Source: Pedobacter puniceum (lineage in GTDB: Bacteria > Bacteroidota > Bacteroidia > Sphingobacteriales > Sphingobacteriaceae). Taken from it: a DNA stretch of 64,000 bases. Below, one piece after another: positions 44,405 through 54,160 of this stretch; position 1 is the stretch's first letter; the number at the start of each line of letters is the position of its first letter. The translations under genes were made by a program, and so were the position numbers. The stretch spans positions 218,427 to 282,426 of the forward strand of contig NZ_WKJI01000004.1 in NCBI RefSeq assembly GCF_009674685.1, in the 5' to 3' direction. Under the pieces are notes generated by a model, which saw only the letters and a program-made list of their open reading frames with translations, was not told where the DNA came from and did no database searches.

Positions 44405-45796
44405 ATGAAAAGAAATTTTACCAATTACTGCCTATTTGCAGTTTTTTTATGCTGCCTTAATGTAGGGGCACTTCAAGCCCAATCTTCTAAAGCAGTTACT
44501 GCAACAGAAACATCACTAGCAAAAGAAGAACGCTTAAAATGGTGGACTAATGCCCGCTTTGGGATGTTTATTCATTGGGGTTTATATGCATCAGCAGCCA
44601 GACATGAGTGGGTGCAGAGTCGTGAAAAAATGGATGCGCAACAATACAGGAAATATTTCGAAGTTTTTAATCCTGATATGTATGACCCAAAGGAATGGGT
44701 AAAAAAGGCAAAAGAAGCCGGAATGAAATACGTGGTTATCACTACCAAACACCACGAAGGGTTTTGTCTTTGGGATTCAAAATTTACCGATTATAAAGCT
44801 ACCAACACACCTATTGCTAAAGATTTGTTAAAGCCTTTTGTTGAGGAGTTACGCTCGCAAGGTTTAAAAGTAGGTTTTTATTATTCTTTGATAGATTGGC
44901 ATCATCCGGATTTTCCTATTGACAGGATTCACCCTCTAAGCCAAGCAAAAAATATAGAAGAGCTTAATCAAACGAGAGATATCAAAAAATACCAACAGTA
45001 TCTAAAAAATCAAGTAACAGAGCTTTTAACCAATTACGGTAAAATAGATTTGATATTTTATGATTACTCTTACCCTGGTCCTAATGGAAAAGGAAAGGAT
45101 GATTGGGACTCACAAGCATTATTAGCATTAACTAGAAAGTTACAACCGCAAATTATTGTTAATGATAGGTTAGACTTAAATGATATGCCTTCGGGTTACG
45201 ACTATAAAACACCAGAGCAGTTTATGCCAGCCAAATGGCCAACGGTAAACGGTGTACAAGTACCATGGGAAACTTGTCAGACCTTTTCTGGTTCATGGGG
45301 TTATTTTAGAGATGAATATTCATGGAAATCAAATAGACAGCTTATTGCGATGCTTATCGAGACAGTTAGTAAAGGCGGTAATTTATTGCTAAATGTAGGT
45401 CCTACAGCCAGAGGAGTATTTGATGATAGAGCAGATGAGCGCCTGGAAGGAATAGGTAAGTGGATGAAATATAATAACAGAGCTATTTATGGTTGTACAC
45501 AAGCACCAGAAACTTTTGAGAAGCCTGCCAATTGTTTATTAACTTATAATGAGAAAACTAAACGTTTATACATTCATGTATTGCAGTGGCCTTTCAAATC
45601 TTTACATCTTAAGAATTTTAAAGATAAGTTCTCTTATGCGCAGTTGCTAAATGATGGTTCTGAAATTAAGTTTAAGCAAGATATAAAACCAGGAGGCCAT
45701 ACAACAGAAACGGTAAGCGAAAATGATGTTATTCTAGAATTACCGGTACAAGCTCCAAATACAGAAATCCCAGTTATAGAATTGTTTTTGAAATAG
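44405..45796 (+). CDS. GH29 alpha-L-fucosidase (second)
   Basis: 463 residues, signal peptide ending near GALQAQ. GH29 motifs: WWTNARFGMFIHWGLYASAA at residue 46 on, YVVITTKHHEGFCLWDS, and IDLIFYDYSYPGP with the probable nucleophile Asp, then GNLLLNVGPTARG. It releases alpha-L-fucose, presumably in the periplasm. It is more typical of the family than the 30003 gene and comes from a separate lineage. Confidence 0.94.
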   Translation: MKRNFTNYCLFAVFLCCLNVGALQAQSSKAVTATETSLAKEERLKWWTNARFGMFIHWGLYASAARHEWVQSREKMDAQQYRKYFEVFNPDMYDPKEWVKKAKEAGMKYVVITTKHHEGFCLWDSKFTDYKATNTPIAKDLLKPFVEELRSQGLKVGFYYSLIDWHHPDFPIDRIHPLSQAKNIEELNQTRDIKKYQQYLKNQVTELLTNYGKIDLIFYDYSYPGPNGKGKDDWDSQALLALTRKLQPQIIVNDRLDLNDMPSGYDYKTPEQFMPAKWPTVNGVQVPWETCQTFSGSWGYFRDEYSWKSNRQLIAMLIETVSKGGNLLLNVGPTARGVFDDRADERLEGIGKWMKYNNRAIYGCTQAPETFEKPANCLLTYNEKTKRLYIHVLQWPFKSLHLKNFKDKFSYAQLLNDGSEIKFKQDIKPGGHTTETVSENDVILELPVQAPNTEIPVIELFLK

Positions 45797-45808
45797 ATTA
45801 AAAACAAG

Positions 45809-45929
45809 AGAGGCTGTCTCAAATTACCAATTTGTGTCAGGCTGGGCAGAGTCGAAGCCTTTTCTGAGTATATCAGAGAATATTTCAACTCTGGTCAATT
45901 TGATAAATAAGATTTTTGAGACAACCTCT
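45809..45929. repeat. Palindromic intergenic element (MITE-like or long terminator)
   Basis: AGAGGCTGTCTCAAA at 45809 and its reverse complement at 45915-45929 (14 of 15) flank about 90 bp that contain a second paired segment (AGAGTCGAA with TTCAACTCT). It lies between convergent genes and ends near T-rich sequence, so it may terminate both. Confidence 0.55.
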
Positions 45930-45949
45930 TTCTTTTAATCAGCAAATCC

Positions 45950-46408
45950 TTAATCAATTTGCTGATTTCTTAAAGCCTTAATTTGATCATGAGATAATCT
46001 TAGAGATTGTTTTTGTTCAGAAATCATCGTCATGATGTGACTAGGTAAATCCTCTTCGTTGATGGCAGTTTCATAAGCTTTTTGGGCAGCGTCTTCACCA
46101 AACTCACAACTCGCTAAAATAGATTTCCTATCATGCCCAGTAAAAGCAGCTTTAACGTCCATCCAAGCTCTGTAAATTTTGCCACTTGTAGTGGTGTCAC
46201 TTTCAATATCTGCTCCTAGTACGCTTAATTCTGTAGCTAAAGCCATTTTATAACGATGACTTTCTCTAATCATATCGGCAAATAAAACTTTTAAATCTGC
46301 ATCTTCGTCTTTTAATTCTTTGATGGCTCTTTCATAGCCCACAATTCTGTCGTTATTGATTTGTACTAAATCATTCAGAATCTCAGTTGTCATTGCAATT
46401 GTTTCCAT
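45950..46408 (-). CDS. DUF2383 / PA2169-family four-helix protein
   Basis: 152 residues, helical throughout: TEILNDLVQINNDRIVGYERAIKEL, LFADMIRESHRYKMALATELSVLG, GKIYRAWMDVKAAFTGHDRKSILASCEFGED. This is the PA2169/DUF2383 ferritin-like family. It is probably a cytoplasmic stress protein; the function is not established. Standing alone. Confidence 0.85.
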   Translation of the reverse strand: METIAMTTEILNDLVQINNDRIVGYERAIKELKDEDADLKVLFADMIRESHRYKMALATELSVLGADIESDTTTSGKIYRAWMDVKAAFTGHDRKSILASCEFGEDAAQKAYETAINEEDLPSHIMTMISEQKQSLRLSHDQIKALRNQQID

Positions 46409-46490
46409 GGTATTTTATGTTTGATGTATACCAAGGTTTGCAATTACTGTTCCAAAGCTTTTGCAAAAGAATAAAATTGGTTTTACACGC

Positions 46491-46856
46491 TTACTGAATA
46501 CCTAAAAGCAAAAATTTTGCTGTTGCAGGATTAGTGGCTAATGGTACATTATGTACATCACAAATTCTTAAAAGCATTTGTACATCTGGTTCATGTGGGT
46601 GCTTACCTAGCGGGTCTCTAAAGAATAAAATACAATCAAGTTCGCCTTCAGCAGCCATAGCTGCAATTTGAGCATCGCCACCATTAGGTCCGCTTAATTT
46701 TTTAGTTACATTAAGACCAGTTCTTTCTATATGCCCGCCGGTTGTACCTGTAGCAACTAAGTCCATTTGTGCTAAAACTTCTTTAAAATCTTTTACAAAA
46801 GCCACCATTTCAGCTTTTCTTCCATCATGTGCAATAAGAGCGATACGTTTCTTCAT
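46491..46856 (-). CDS. mgsA: Methylglyoxal synthase
   Basis: 121 residues from the ATG at 46856 (MKKRIALIAHDGRK). Motifs are IALIAHDGRK, TGTTGGHIERTGL, SGPNGGDAQIAAM, FFRDPLGKHPHEPDV, all MgsA hallmarks, including the catalytic Asp in NGGD-QI and PHEPD. It converts dihydroxyacetone phosphate to methylglyoxal. The gene starts 18 bp after the stop of the next one on this strand. Confidence 0.96.
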   Translation of the reverse strand: MKKRIALIAHDGRKAEMVAFVKDFKEVLAQMDLVATGTTGGHIERTGLNVTKKLSGPNGGDAQIAAMAAEGELDCILFFRDPLGKHPHEPDVQMLLRICDVHNVPLATNPATAKFLLLGIQ

Positions 46857-46873
46857 TATATGTTTGTTTGTTG

Positions 46874-48106
46874 TTATCCGAAAAATATATAAGCTAAAAA
46901 TATAGCGGCAATTAAACCTACTAAATCGGCAATTAAACCACAAGTAAGTGCATGTCTGGTGTTTTTTATTCCAACCGAACCAAAATATACCGCTAAAACA
47001 TAAAAAGTAGTTTCTGATGAGCCTTGTATGATACTTGCTAATCTTCCTTGGAAAGAATCAGCTCCGTAAGTGGTCATCACATCAACCATTAAACCTCTAG
47101 CACCGCCACCACTCAAAGTTTTCATTAAACCCACAGGCAAGGCAGGTACAAAAGAAGTATCTAAGCCTGCAAGTGCAACTAAGCTTCCTATTCCATTTAC
47201 CAAATAATCCATACAGCCTGTATTTCTAAAAGCACTAATGGCTACTAATATGGCAATCAAAAATGGGATAATCATCACGGCAGTAGAAAAACCCTCTTTG
47301 GCACCATCTATAAAAGCATCGTAAACATTAATTTTTTTAATTGCTCCATAACCAATAAACAGCATGATGATAGAGAAAATCAACAAACCACCAATTAAGC
47401 CCGTAATACTTTCTATCTCTTTAGGTGGTAAACCGTTTAAACCAAAATATAAAGCAGCCATTAAACCTGCAAAAAAGCCTAGAAACAATAATACAGGCAG
47501 TTTAAAAAGGTTTATTTTTTGATAAATAGCAACAGCAATCATCCCAGAAATGAAGGATATAAAAGTTCCTATTAAAGAAGGGATAAAAATATCTGCGGGG
47601 TTAGCAGCGCCATTGGCCAATCTTAAAGCAATAACAGAAGTAGGAATTAAAGTAATACCGGCTGTATTTAATACCAAAAACATGATTTGGGCATTAGTAG
47701 CTGTATTTTTATCTGGATTAATTTCCTGAAGTTCTTGCATGGCTTTAAGGCCTACTGGTGTGGCCGCATTGTCTAAGCCGAGCATATTAGCAGAAAAATT
47801 CATGATGATAGAGCCGTTAGCCGGATGATTTTTAGGTACACCAGGAAATAATTTGCTAAAGAAAGGATTTACTCCTTTAGCAAATAAAGTTATCATACCT
47901 GCTTTTTCCCCAATTTTCATGATACCCAACCAAAATGTCATGATACCTATGAGGCCTAAAGATATTTCTCCGCCGGTTTTTGCACTCTCAAACATTCCGT
48001 TCATCACATTGGTGAAAATGGTGGTATCGCCAAAGAAAAAAAGCTTTATACAAGCAACCACAAAAGAAATCAGGAAGAATGCTATCCAAACGTAATTTAA
48101 TGCCAT
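46874..48106 (-). CDS. Nucleoside-recognition (Gate) membrane protein, SpmA-SpmB-like fusion
   Basis: 410 residues with two homologous Gate-like halves. The first has FWLGIMKIGEKAGMITLFAKGVNPFFSKLFP and ANMLGLDNAATPVGLKAMQELQ, like SpmA; the second VAISAFRNTGCMDYLVNGIGSL and GSSETTFYVLAVYFGSVGIK, like SpmB. Bacteroidota carry it as one chain. A transport role is assumed, and the substrate is unknown. Co-directional with mgsA. Confidence 0.85.
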   Translation of the reverse strand: MALNYVWIAFFLISFVVACIKLFFFGDTTIFTNVMNGMFESAKTGGEISLGLIGIMTFWLGIMKIGEKAGMITLFAKGVNPFFSKLFPGVPKNHPANGSIIMNFSANMLGLDNAATPVGLKAMQELQEINPDKNTATNAQIMFLVLNTAGITLIPTSVIALRLANGAANPADIFIPSLIGTFISFISGMIAVAIYQKINLFKLPVLLFLGFFAGLMAALYFGLNGLPPKEIESITGLIGGLLIFSIIMLFIGYGAIKKINVYDAFIDGAKEGFSTAVMIIPFLIAILVAISAFRNTGCMDYLVNGIGSLVALAGLDTSFVPALPVGLMKTLSGGGARGLMVDVMTTYGADSFQGRLASIIQGSSETTFYVLAVYFGSVGIKNTRHALTCGLIADLVGLIAAIFLAYIFFG

Positions 48107-48178
48107 AATGATTTTTCTGCCTAAAGGTTATAAATTTTTCCGAATTTCTAAACCTTAATAGGCTAGCAATTTAAAATT

Positions 48179-48883
48179 CTATACTACAATAGTGATGTGC
48201 TCGTCTTTTACCATTTCTATACCTTTAAATTTTTGAATTAAACGAGCAGTTGTAATCACGTCCTTTTGGCAATAAGTACTTATCCTTTCTAAGTTTTTCT
48301 CGTTCCAATAAACATCACCAACCATACTGCCATCTATATCGTCTTTAGGTGTAGGAATATCAAAAATAGCAGCTAAAAGAGCCAAAGATGTATAGTTCTT
48401 ATAATCTCCAAACTTCCATAGTTCTAGGGTGTCTAAATGATTAATTTCCCAAGGTTTCTTTCCTGCAATTTGAAGTTGGGCGGGAATAGATAGTCCATTT
48501 ATGAGCATTCTTCTACATAAATAAGGAAAATCGAATTCTTTACCATTATGAGCACAAAGGATTAAGTTGCTAGGCTGATTATTTAAGAGGTTAATGAAAT
48601 CTTTTAGTATTTCCACTTCATCATCACAACAAAAAGATTTAACTCGTAACTGAGTATCAGATTTAAAAACTCCTACAGAAATACAAATGATTTTACCAAA
48701 CTCGGCCCAAATACCGGCTCTTGGATAAAACTCGGCCGGACTTTCGTCTTGCTTACGCTGATACTGGGTCTTTTTATCCCATAGTAATTGTAGGTTTTCT
48801 GGTAATTCATGAAAGTTTGGGTACTGAGGAACCGTTTCTATATCTAAAACTAGAAGGCTTTGTAAATCTAATTGAGCTAACAT
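48179..48883 (-). CDS. DEDD-type 3'-5' exonuclease (PolB-like domain)
   Basis: 234 residues. LLVLDIETVPQYPNF carries the DxE of motif I, LCAHNGKEFDFPYLCRRML the NxxxFD of motif II, and STYCQKDVITTARLIQKF the YxxxD of motif III. These three motifs identify a DnaQ/PolB-like proofreading-type nuclease, here standalone. It is probably involved in DNA or RNA turnover; the target is unknown. Confidence 0.85.
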   Translation of the reverse strand: MLAQLDLQSLLVLDIETVPQYPNFHELPENLQLLWDKKTQYQRKQDESPAEFYPRAGIWAEFGKIICISVGVFKSDTQLRVKSFCCDDEVEILKDFINLLNNQPSNLILCAHNGKEFDFPYLCRRMLINGLSIPAQLQIAGKKPWEINHLDTLELWKFGDYKNYTSLALLAAIFDIPTPKDDIDGSMVGDVYWNEKNLERISTYCQKDVITTARLIQKFKGIEMVKDEHITIVV

Positions 48884-48917
48884 AGGTTTTATAGTTGTTT
48901 ATCGATTTTTACTAAAA

Positions 48918-48951
48918 TAAAAAAATCCCGGGTTAAGAACTAAACCGGGAT
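48918..48951 (-). terminator. Terminator of the topA operon
   Basis: Read on the minus strand the hairpin ATCCCGG/CCGGGAT (48925-48931, 48945-48951) is followed by a T-run. It lies 170 bp after the stop of the gene at 49121. Confidence 0.8.
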
Positions 48952-49120
48952 GTAGCCAATTAAATAAAGAGGAGAGAGTATCGGTTTAGCCGATGTCATC
49001 AATTCATCATTGATACTGCAAATAACAAGAAATTTGGTTAAGACAATTAAGCTCAATAGTTAATCTATTAAGCTTAATTGTTATTTTTTAAGAAGAGGAT
49101 ATTAGAAAAAATGAAGGTTT

Positions 49121-49528
49121 TTAAACACCAATCATCACTCCTGGCATATTTACCAGTGGGATTTTGATGAAGTTAGATTCTACGATACTTTCTGGTAAGA
49201 AAATGAATTTCTTGTCGTAAATATCTCGTCCTATGTAGTAAGACAGCCAATATTCGTTACTTAATCCAAAAACTTGTTCGTCTATCATTTCAATTTTAGC
49301 AAAGCTTTTGGCTTCTACGGTAGGAATCATATGCCTCAAAACAGAAGTTTTAACCTCTTCACCATTACGCTCTCCGTAACCTTTAGAAGTTACTAAAACG
49401 GTTTCTATAGCCGTTTCTTTGAGGTTAATCAAGTAAACTCCCCATGATTTTGCATGAGGAGTTTCATTTTCTAGCACTACTGCAATAAAAATATCTTCAA
49501 CCAGATTTTCTGGTAAGTCTTTTTTCAT
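49121..49528 (-). CDS. Conserved-looking protein of unknown function downstream of topA
   Basis: 135 residues, no signal peptide or membrane helix. Begins MKKDLPENLVEDIFIAVVLENE and has EMIDEQVFGLSNEYWLSYYIGRDIYDKKFIFLPESI. It starts 1 bp after the topA stop, so it is co-transcribed with topoisomerase. I do not recognise the family. Confidence 0.75.
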   Translation of the reverse strand: MKKDLPENLVEDIFIAVVLENETPHAKSWGVYLINLKETAIETVLVTSKGYGERNGEEVKTSVLRHMIPTVEAKSFAKIEMIDEQVFGLSNEYWLSYYIGRDIYDKKFIFLPESIVESNFIKIPLVNMPGVMIGV

Positions 49529-49529
49529 A

Positions 49530-52091
49530 TTACTTTTTTTTCGCTACTGCTTTCTTTGCAGGAGCTTTTTTGGTAGCTTTCTTTGTTTTTGGCTCAAAAG
49601 CATCAGGTATTTGCTCGGTAATGAGCTTTTTAACATCTTCTAGAGAGATAGCTGCTAAATCTTCTGGAGTAAATTTCTGGTTGGTGGCTGCATTTTTTCC
49701 AAGCTTTAACATTTGTTTTCCAAAGCGGATAAACGGTCCCCAACGGCCATTTTCAATAGCAATTTTCTCGCTTTCCCATTGTTGGATATAACGGTTAGCT
49801 TCTTTCTCTATTTTAGCACTAATCAGCTCTTCAATATCTTGCTGACTTAAATTGTCAAAATTATACCTTACCGGGATGTTGATATATAAATCGTTCCATT
49901 TAATAAATGGCCCAAATCTGCCTTTACCTTTGGTAACCGGCATATTTCTATACTGCGCTACCGGAGCATCGGTATGTAATTTTTCCTGAATAATGGCAAT
50001 AGCTCTTTCTTGGTTTACCGTTAACGGATCTTCGTTTTTAGGTAAGGAGATAAAAGTTTCACCCCATTTAACATACGGTCCAAACCTGCCAACACCTACC
50101 GAAACTTCTTTACCTTCATAGTCTTCTAAAGAAAAAGGTAGTTTAAAGAGTTCTAAGGCATCTTTTAAAGTAAGAGTTTCTACAGATTGTGCTTTTAATA
50201 AACTAGCGTAACGAGGCTTTTCTTCATCCTCTGCTTCGCCTATTTGCACCATTGGGCCAAACTTTCCAATACGGGTATAAACGTTTTTACCTGATGCGGG
50301 GTCTACCCCTAATAGGCGTTCTCCGCTAGCTCTATCAGCATTTTTTAAGGTATCTTCTACTTCATTATGAAATGGCTGATAAAAGCTGTGAAGCATTTTT
50401 GTCCACTCTTGCAAGCCGTTAGCAATTTCATCAAATTGTTTTTCTACAGATGCTGTGAAGTTAAAATCTACAATATCTTTAAAGTGCTCTACTAAAAAGT
50501 CGTTCACAACAGCGCCAATATCTGTAGGGAAAAGCTTCCCTTTTTCTGTTCCGGTAACTTCAGATTTAGTTGTATTTACAATCTGATTGTTTTTAAGCGT
50601 GTAAACGCCATAATTTCTGTTTTTTCCTTCACGGTCTTCCCTCACCACATATCCACGGTTTTGTATGGTAGAAATGGTTGGTGCGTAAGTAGATGGTCTG
50701 CCAATACCCAATTCTTCTAATTTTTTTACCAAAGAAGCCTCGGTATATCTTGCTGGTGGTCTGCTGAAACGCTCCGTAGCATTCATTTCTACCAATTCTA
50801 AGCTTTGGTTAACACTTAAAGGAGGTAAAATAGCATTATTATCATCTTCTAAATGTGCATCACTTTCTTCGTCTTCAGATTCTAGGTATACTTTTAAGAA
50901 ACCGTCGAATTTCATTACCTCGCCGTTAGCGGTTAAATCTTCTTTTCTTGATGAGATATTGATTTTAGCTGTAGTTTTTTCAAACTGAGCTTCACTCATT
51001 TGAGAAGCAATGGCCCTTTTCCAAATCAATTCATACAAACGTTTTTCACTAGCATCACCATCAATACTATGCCATTCAAAATGAGTAGGCCTGATAGCTT
51101 CGTGAGCTTCTTGCGCCCCTGCAGATTTTGTTTTAAACGTTCTTTTATGATGGTATTTATTGCCGTATGCGCTGTTAATTTCTCTTTCAGCAGCTTCAAT
51201 AGCTGTATCAGAAAGGTTAACAGAATCGGTTCTCATGTAAGTAATTTTTCCGGTTTCATATAGTTTCTGAGCCACTGTCATGGTTCTTGAAACCGAAAAA
51301 CCTAGCTTTCTGCTTGCCTCTTGCTGTAGGGTAGAGGTGGTAAATGGCGGAGCCGGATTTCTTTTGGTTGGCTTGGTATCTAAAGAACTAACTTTAAAAC
51401 TAGCTCCAATACAATCTTTTAAAAACTGCTCAGCCTCCTCTTTATTGGCATAACGCTGTGGCAGTTCTGCCCTAAAAATCTCTTTTGCTTTACCTGTAGA
51501 TAAAATAGCAATAATCTTATAAGCAGATTCTGCCGTAAAATGGTTGATTTCTCTTTCTCTATCAACAATTAATCTTACCGCAACAGATTGTACCCTGCCA
51601 GCCGAAAGGGAAGGCTTTACCTTTTTCCAAAGTACTGGCGAAAGCTCAAAACCAACTAAACGGTCTAAAACACGTCTGGCTTGTTGGGCATTTACTAAAT
51701 TATAATCAATTGTTCTTGGGTTTTCAATGGCTTTTAAAATAGCTGGTTTGGTAATCTCATGAAAAACAATACGTTTGGTGTTGCTTTCTTTTAAACCCAA
51801 TGAATCATACAGATGCCAGGCAATAGCTTCTCCCTCGCGGTCCTCATCGGATGCTAGCCAAATCATTTCTGCTTCTTTTGCTAACTTCTTCAGCTCGGCT
51901 ACCACCTGTTTTTTATCGGCAGGAATTTCATAGTGCTGTTTAAAATCGTTATCAACTTCAATCGCTCCATCATCTTTCTTCAAATCACGGATATGACCAT
52001 AACTGGATTTCACCAGAAAGTCTTTGCCTAAATATCCTTCTATAGTTTTGGCTTTCGCCGGAGACTCTACAATCAGTAAGTTTTTCGCCAT
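49530..52091 (-). CDS. topA: DNA topoisomerase I
   Basis: 853 residues. TOPRIM domain with LLIVESPAKAKTI at residues 5-17 and LASDEDREGEAIAWH (79-93), active Tyr285 in ITYMRTDS, then C-terminal topoisomerase repeats of the GRWGPFIRFGK / GRFGPYVKWG type at about 640-820 in place of the Zn fingers, and a Lys-rich tail. Relaxes negative supercoils. It is followed by the unknown gene at 49121. Confidence 0.97.
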   Translation of the reverse strand: MAKNLLIVESPAKAKTIEGYLGKDFLVKSSYGHIRDLKKDDGAIEVDNDFKQHYEIPADKKQVVAELKKLAKEAEMIWLASDEDREGEAIAWHLYDSLGLKESNTKRIVFHEITKPAILKAIENPRTIDYNLVNAQQARRVLDRLVGFELSPVLWKKVKPSLSAGRVQSVAVRLIVDREREINHFTAESAYKIIAILSTGKAKEIFRAELPQRYANKEEAEQFLKDCIGASFKVSSLDTKPTKRNPAPPFTTSTLQQEASRKLGFSVSRTMTVAQKLYETGKITYMRTDSVNLSDTAIEAAEREINSAYGNKYHHKRTFKTKSAGAQEAHEAIRPTHFEWHSIDGDASEKRLYELIWKRAIASQMSEAQFEKTTAKINISSRKEDLTANGEVMKFDGFLKVYLESEDEESDAHLEDDNNAILPPLSVNQSLELVEMNATERFSRPPARYTEASLVKKLEELGIGRPSTYAPTISTIQNRGYVVREDREGKNRNYGVYTLKNNQIVNTTKSEVTGTEKGKLFPTDIGAVVNDFLVEHFKDIVDFNFTASVEKQFDEIANGLQEWTKMLHSFYQPFHNEVEDTLKNADRASGERLLGVDPASGKNVYTRIGKFGPMVQIGEAEDEEKPRYASLLKAQSVETLTLKDALELFKLPFSLEDYEGKEVSVGVGRFGPYVKWGETFISLPKNEDPLTVNQERAIAIIQEKLHTDAPVAQYRNMPVTKGKGRFGPFIKWNDLYINIPVRYNFDNLSQQDIEELISAKIEKEANRYIQQWESEKIAIENGRWGPFIRFGKQMLKLGKNAATNQKFTPEDLAAISLEDVKKLITEQIPDAFEPKTKKATKKAPAKKAVAKKK

Positions 52092-52190
52092 TAAAAATTG
52101 ATTTTACCGCAAATAAAGGATAATATATTTTTTATCCCAAAAAAAAGGGATTAAAAACATATTATTTATTTAGTGAAACAGGATTTTTTA

Positions 52191-52865
52191 TTAATTGTTG
52201 GCTCTTAACTTAAAAGAATATACAAAGCCGTTTGTGATTCTTCCGTTAGAAATATTTTTGTCAATAGCTTTTACCTCTTTGTTTATCAAACCTATTTCTT
52301 TAGCATAGGTTTCTGTAGCAAATTCTTCTCTGATGAGGTTGTTTTCGTCTATTTGCGTAACGGTAAGGGTGCTAGGGTAGCTTGTTCCATTTACTTCTTT
52401 TGCTACTTCAAAATCTGTAATGGTATAGCTTTGTTCGCCTATATTATTTCGGCTATTGCCGTTCCATTGTGCTCCAAATTCTGGTGGGAAAATAAGTCTC
52501 ACAAAAGTTTGGTTATCTAAGGTTTCTTCTGCCGCTCTAATGCTTTTGCTTCTGGCTATGCTTTTCTGGAAAACCCAAGTATTGCTGTTATTTTGTTTTT
52601 TGTAGCGCTCTACCCTAAAAATAGTATCTCCACTAAGGCCAATAAAAAAATCGGCAATAGAATCTTTAATTTGAAACTGGAAGTTGGTTACCGAGTTGTT
52701 GAAGTTATTATAGTGGGTAGAATCTACATCATAAACCCAAACTTTAGTTTTAGCTAGGGGGTAATACTCGTACTGAAAAGATTTAGGAGCGGCATTTTTT
52801 TCTTTGGTGCAACTTAAAACAAGCATTACCATAAATGTTAAAACTGCATAGCCTAATTTTTTCAT
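52191..52865 (-). CDS. Putative lipoprotein
   Basis: 224 residues; lipobox MLVLSC at residues 15-19 puts it in an envelope membrane. The rest is beta-rich (YEYYPLAKTKVWVYDVDSTH, TFVRLIFPPEFGAQWNGNSRN, KEIGLINKEVKAIDKNISNG). No known domain recognised. It begins 18 bp after the mnmA stop in the same direction. Confidence 0.7.
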   Translation of the reverse strand: MKKLGYAVLTFMVMLVLSCTKEKNAAPKSFQYEYYPLAKTKVWVYDVDSTHYNNFNNSVTNFQFQIKDSIADFFIGLSGDTIFRVERYKKQNNSNTWVFQKSIARSKSIRAAEETLDNQTFVRLIFPPEFGAQWNGNSRNNIGEQSYTITDFEVAKEVNGTSYPSTLTVTQIDENNLIREEFATETYAKEIGLINKEVKAIDKNISNGRITNGFVYSFKLRANN

Positions 52866-52883
52866 GCATCTAATTTAATAGAT

Positions 52884-53972
52884 TTACATTAAAAAACCAC
52901 CGCCTAGCAAATCATTACCTTCATAAAAAACTGCCGATTGCCCCGGTGCAATACCAGAAACAGCATGGTGGAAGTTTACTTTCATGATATTACCTTCTTG
53001 GTGGATATGACTAAAAGTACCAGCATCTTTATATCTGATTTTGGTAATGGCTTCTAATGGCTCTGGAATAGCAGCATATTTCACCAAGTTTAAATTTCTT
53101 ACGCTGGCTTCTGTTTTTTGTAGTTCTTCTTCCTCGCCTAAAACAACAGTATTACTTTCTGGTAAAATTTGGGTAACGTACATAGGTTTACCAAAAGCAA
53201 CGCCCAAACCTTTTCTTTGCCCTATGGTGTAAAAAGGATAGCCTTTGTGTTTACCCACTTTGGTGCCATTGGTTAAAACAAAATCGCCACCATCTACTTC
53301 TTGCTCTAGTGCTGGTACACGGTGTTTTAAAAAGGCTCTGTAATCGTTATCCGGAACAAAGCAAATCTCGTAGCTTTCGCCTTTTTTTGCTAATTCCTCT
53401 TGGCCCATATCTAAAGCCATTTGTCTAATTTCTGCTTTGGTAAAAGAACCAAGCGGGAATTTAGTACGAGCTAAATTTTCTTGAGAAACGCCCCATAAAA
53501 CATAAGACTGGTCTTTGTTTTCGTCTTTACCTTTAGAAATAACATACCTGCCATTGTCTTGCAGACGGATATTAGCATAATGTCCTGTGGCAATAAATTC
53601 GCAATCTAGTTTATTGGCTCTTTTAAGTAAAGCTTCCCATTTGATATGTGTATTGCAAAGTACACAAGGGTTTGGTGTACGGCCAGCCAGGTATTCATCC
53701 ACAAAATTATCAATCACGAAATCGCCAAACTCGTTTCTGATATCTAAAATATAATGCGGAAATCCATATCCTACGGCTAAAGAGCGGGCATCATTGATAG
53801 AATCTAAGCTGCAACAGCCGGTTTCCTTAGAATTAGCCCCAGAAGAAGCATAGTCCCATGTTTTCATGGTTAAGCCAATCACCTCATACCCTTGTTCATG
53901 TAGCATTACTGCGGCAACAGAACTATCCACACCACCACTCATGGCTACTAATATTCTTCCGTGTTTACTCAT
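52884..53972 (-). CDS. mnmA: tRNA-specific 2-thiouridylase
   Basis: 362 residues; makes 2-thiouridine at U34 of Lys, Glu and Gln tRNAs. PP-loop SGGVDSS at residues 12-18, first catalytic Cys103 in NPCVLCN, second Cys204 in YEICFVPDNDY, and the C-terminal GQSAVFY strand. Sulfur is relayed from a cysteine desulfurase. The two tRNA-Lys (UUU) genes in the window are direct substrates. Confidence 0.96.
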   Translation of the reverse strand: MSKHGRILVAMSGGVDSSVAAVMLHEQGYEVIGLTMKTWDYASSGANSKETGCCSLDSINDARSLAVGYGFPHYILDIRNEFGDFVIDNFVDEYLAGRTPNPCVLCNTHIKWEALLKRANKLDCEFIATGHYANIRLQDNGRYVISKGKDENKDQSYVLWGVSQENLARTKFPLGSFTKAEIRQMALDMGQEELAKKGESYEICFVPDNDYRAFLKHRVPALEQEVDGGDFVLTNGTKVGKHKGYPFYTIGQRKGLGVAFGKPMYVTQILPESNTVVLGEEEELQKTEASVRNLNLVKYAAIPEPLEAITKIRYKDAGTFSHIHQEGNIMKVNFHHAVSGIAPGQSAVFYEGNDLLGGGFLM

Positions 53973-54051
53973 TTTTAATTATTTCTGGCTGCAAAGATAA
54001 TTTTTTATTTTTTGATGAGCAGAATGCGTGTAGTCAGGAGGATGTAAATAT

Positions 54052-54118
54052 GTAGGTGGTTGGTTGGTTGGTTAGTTTGTTAGGTGGTTGGTTTGTTAGT
54101 TTGTTAGGTGGTTGGTTT
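54052..54118. repeat. GGTT-rich low-complexity tandem repeats
   Basis: GGTTGGTTGG microsatellite followed by two copies of a 24-bp unit, GTTAGTTTGTTAGGTGG and on, at 54071 and 54095. No ORF. Confidence 0.8.
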
Positions 54119-54160
54119 GTTAGTTGCCGGTTTCCAGTTCTGGGTGGTTAGTGTTATTAA

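Noticed and set aside
54052..54118. CRISPR-like tandem repeats
   Set aside because: The 24-bp unit is contiguous without spacers, low-complexity, and not near cas genes.
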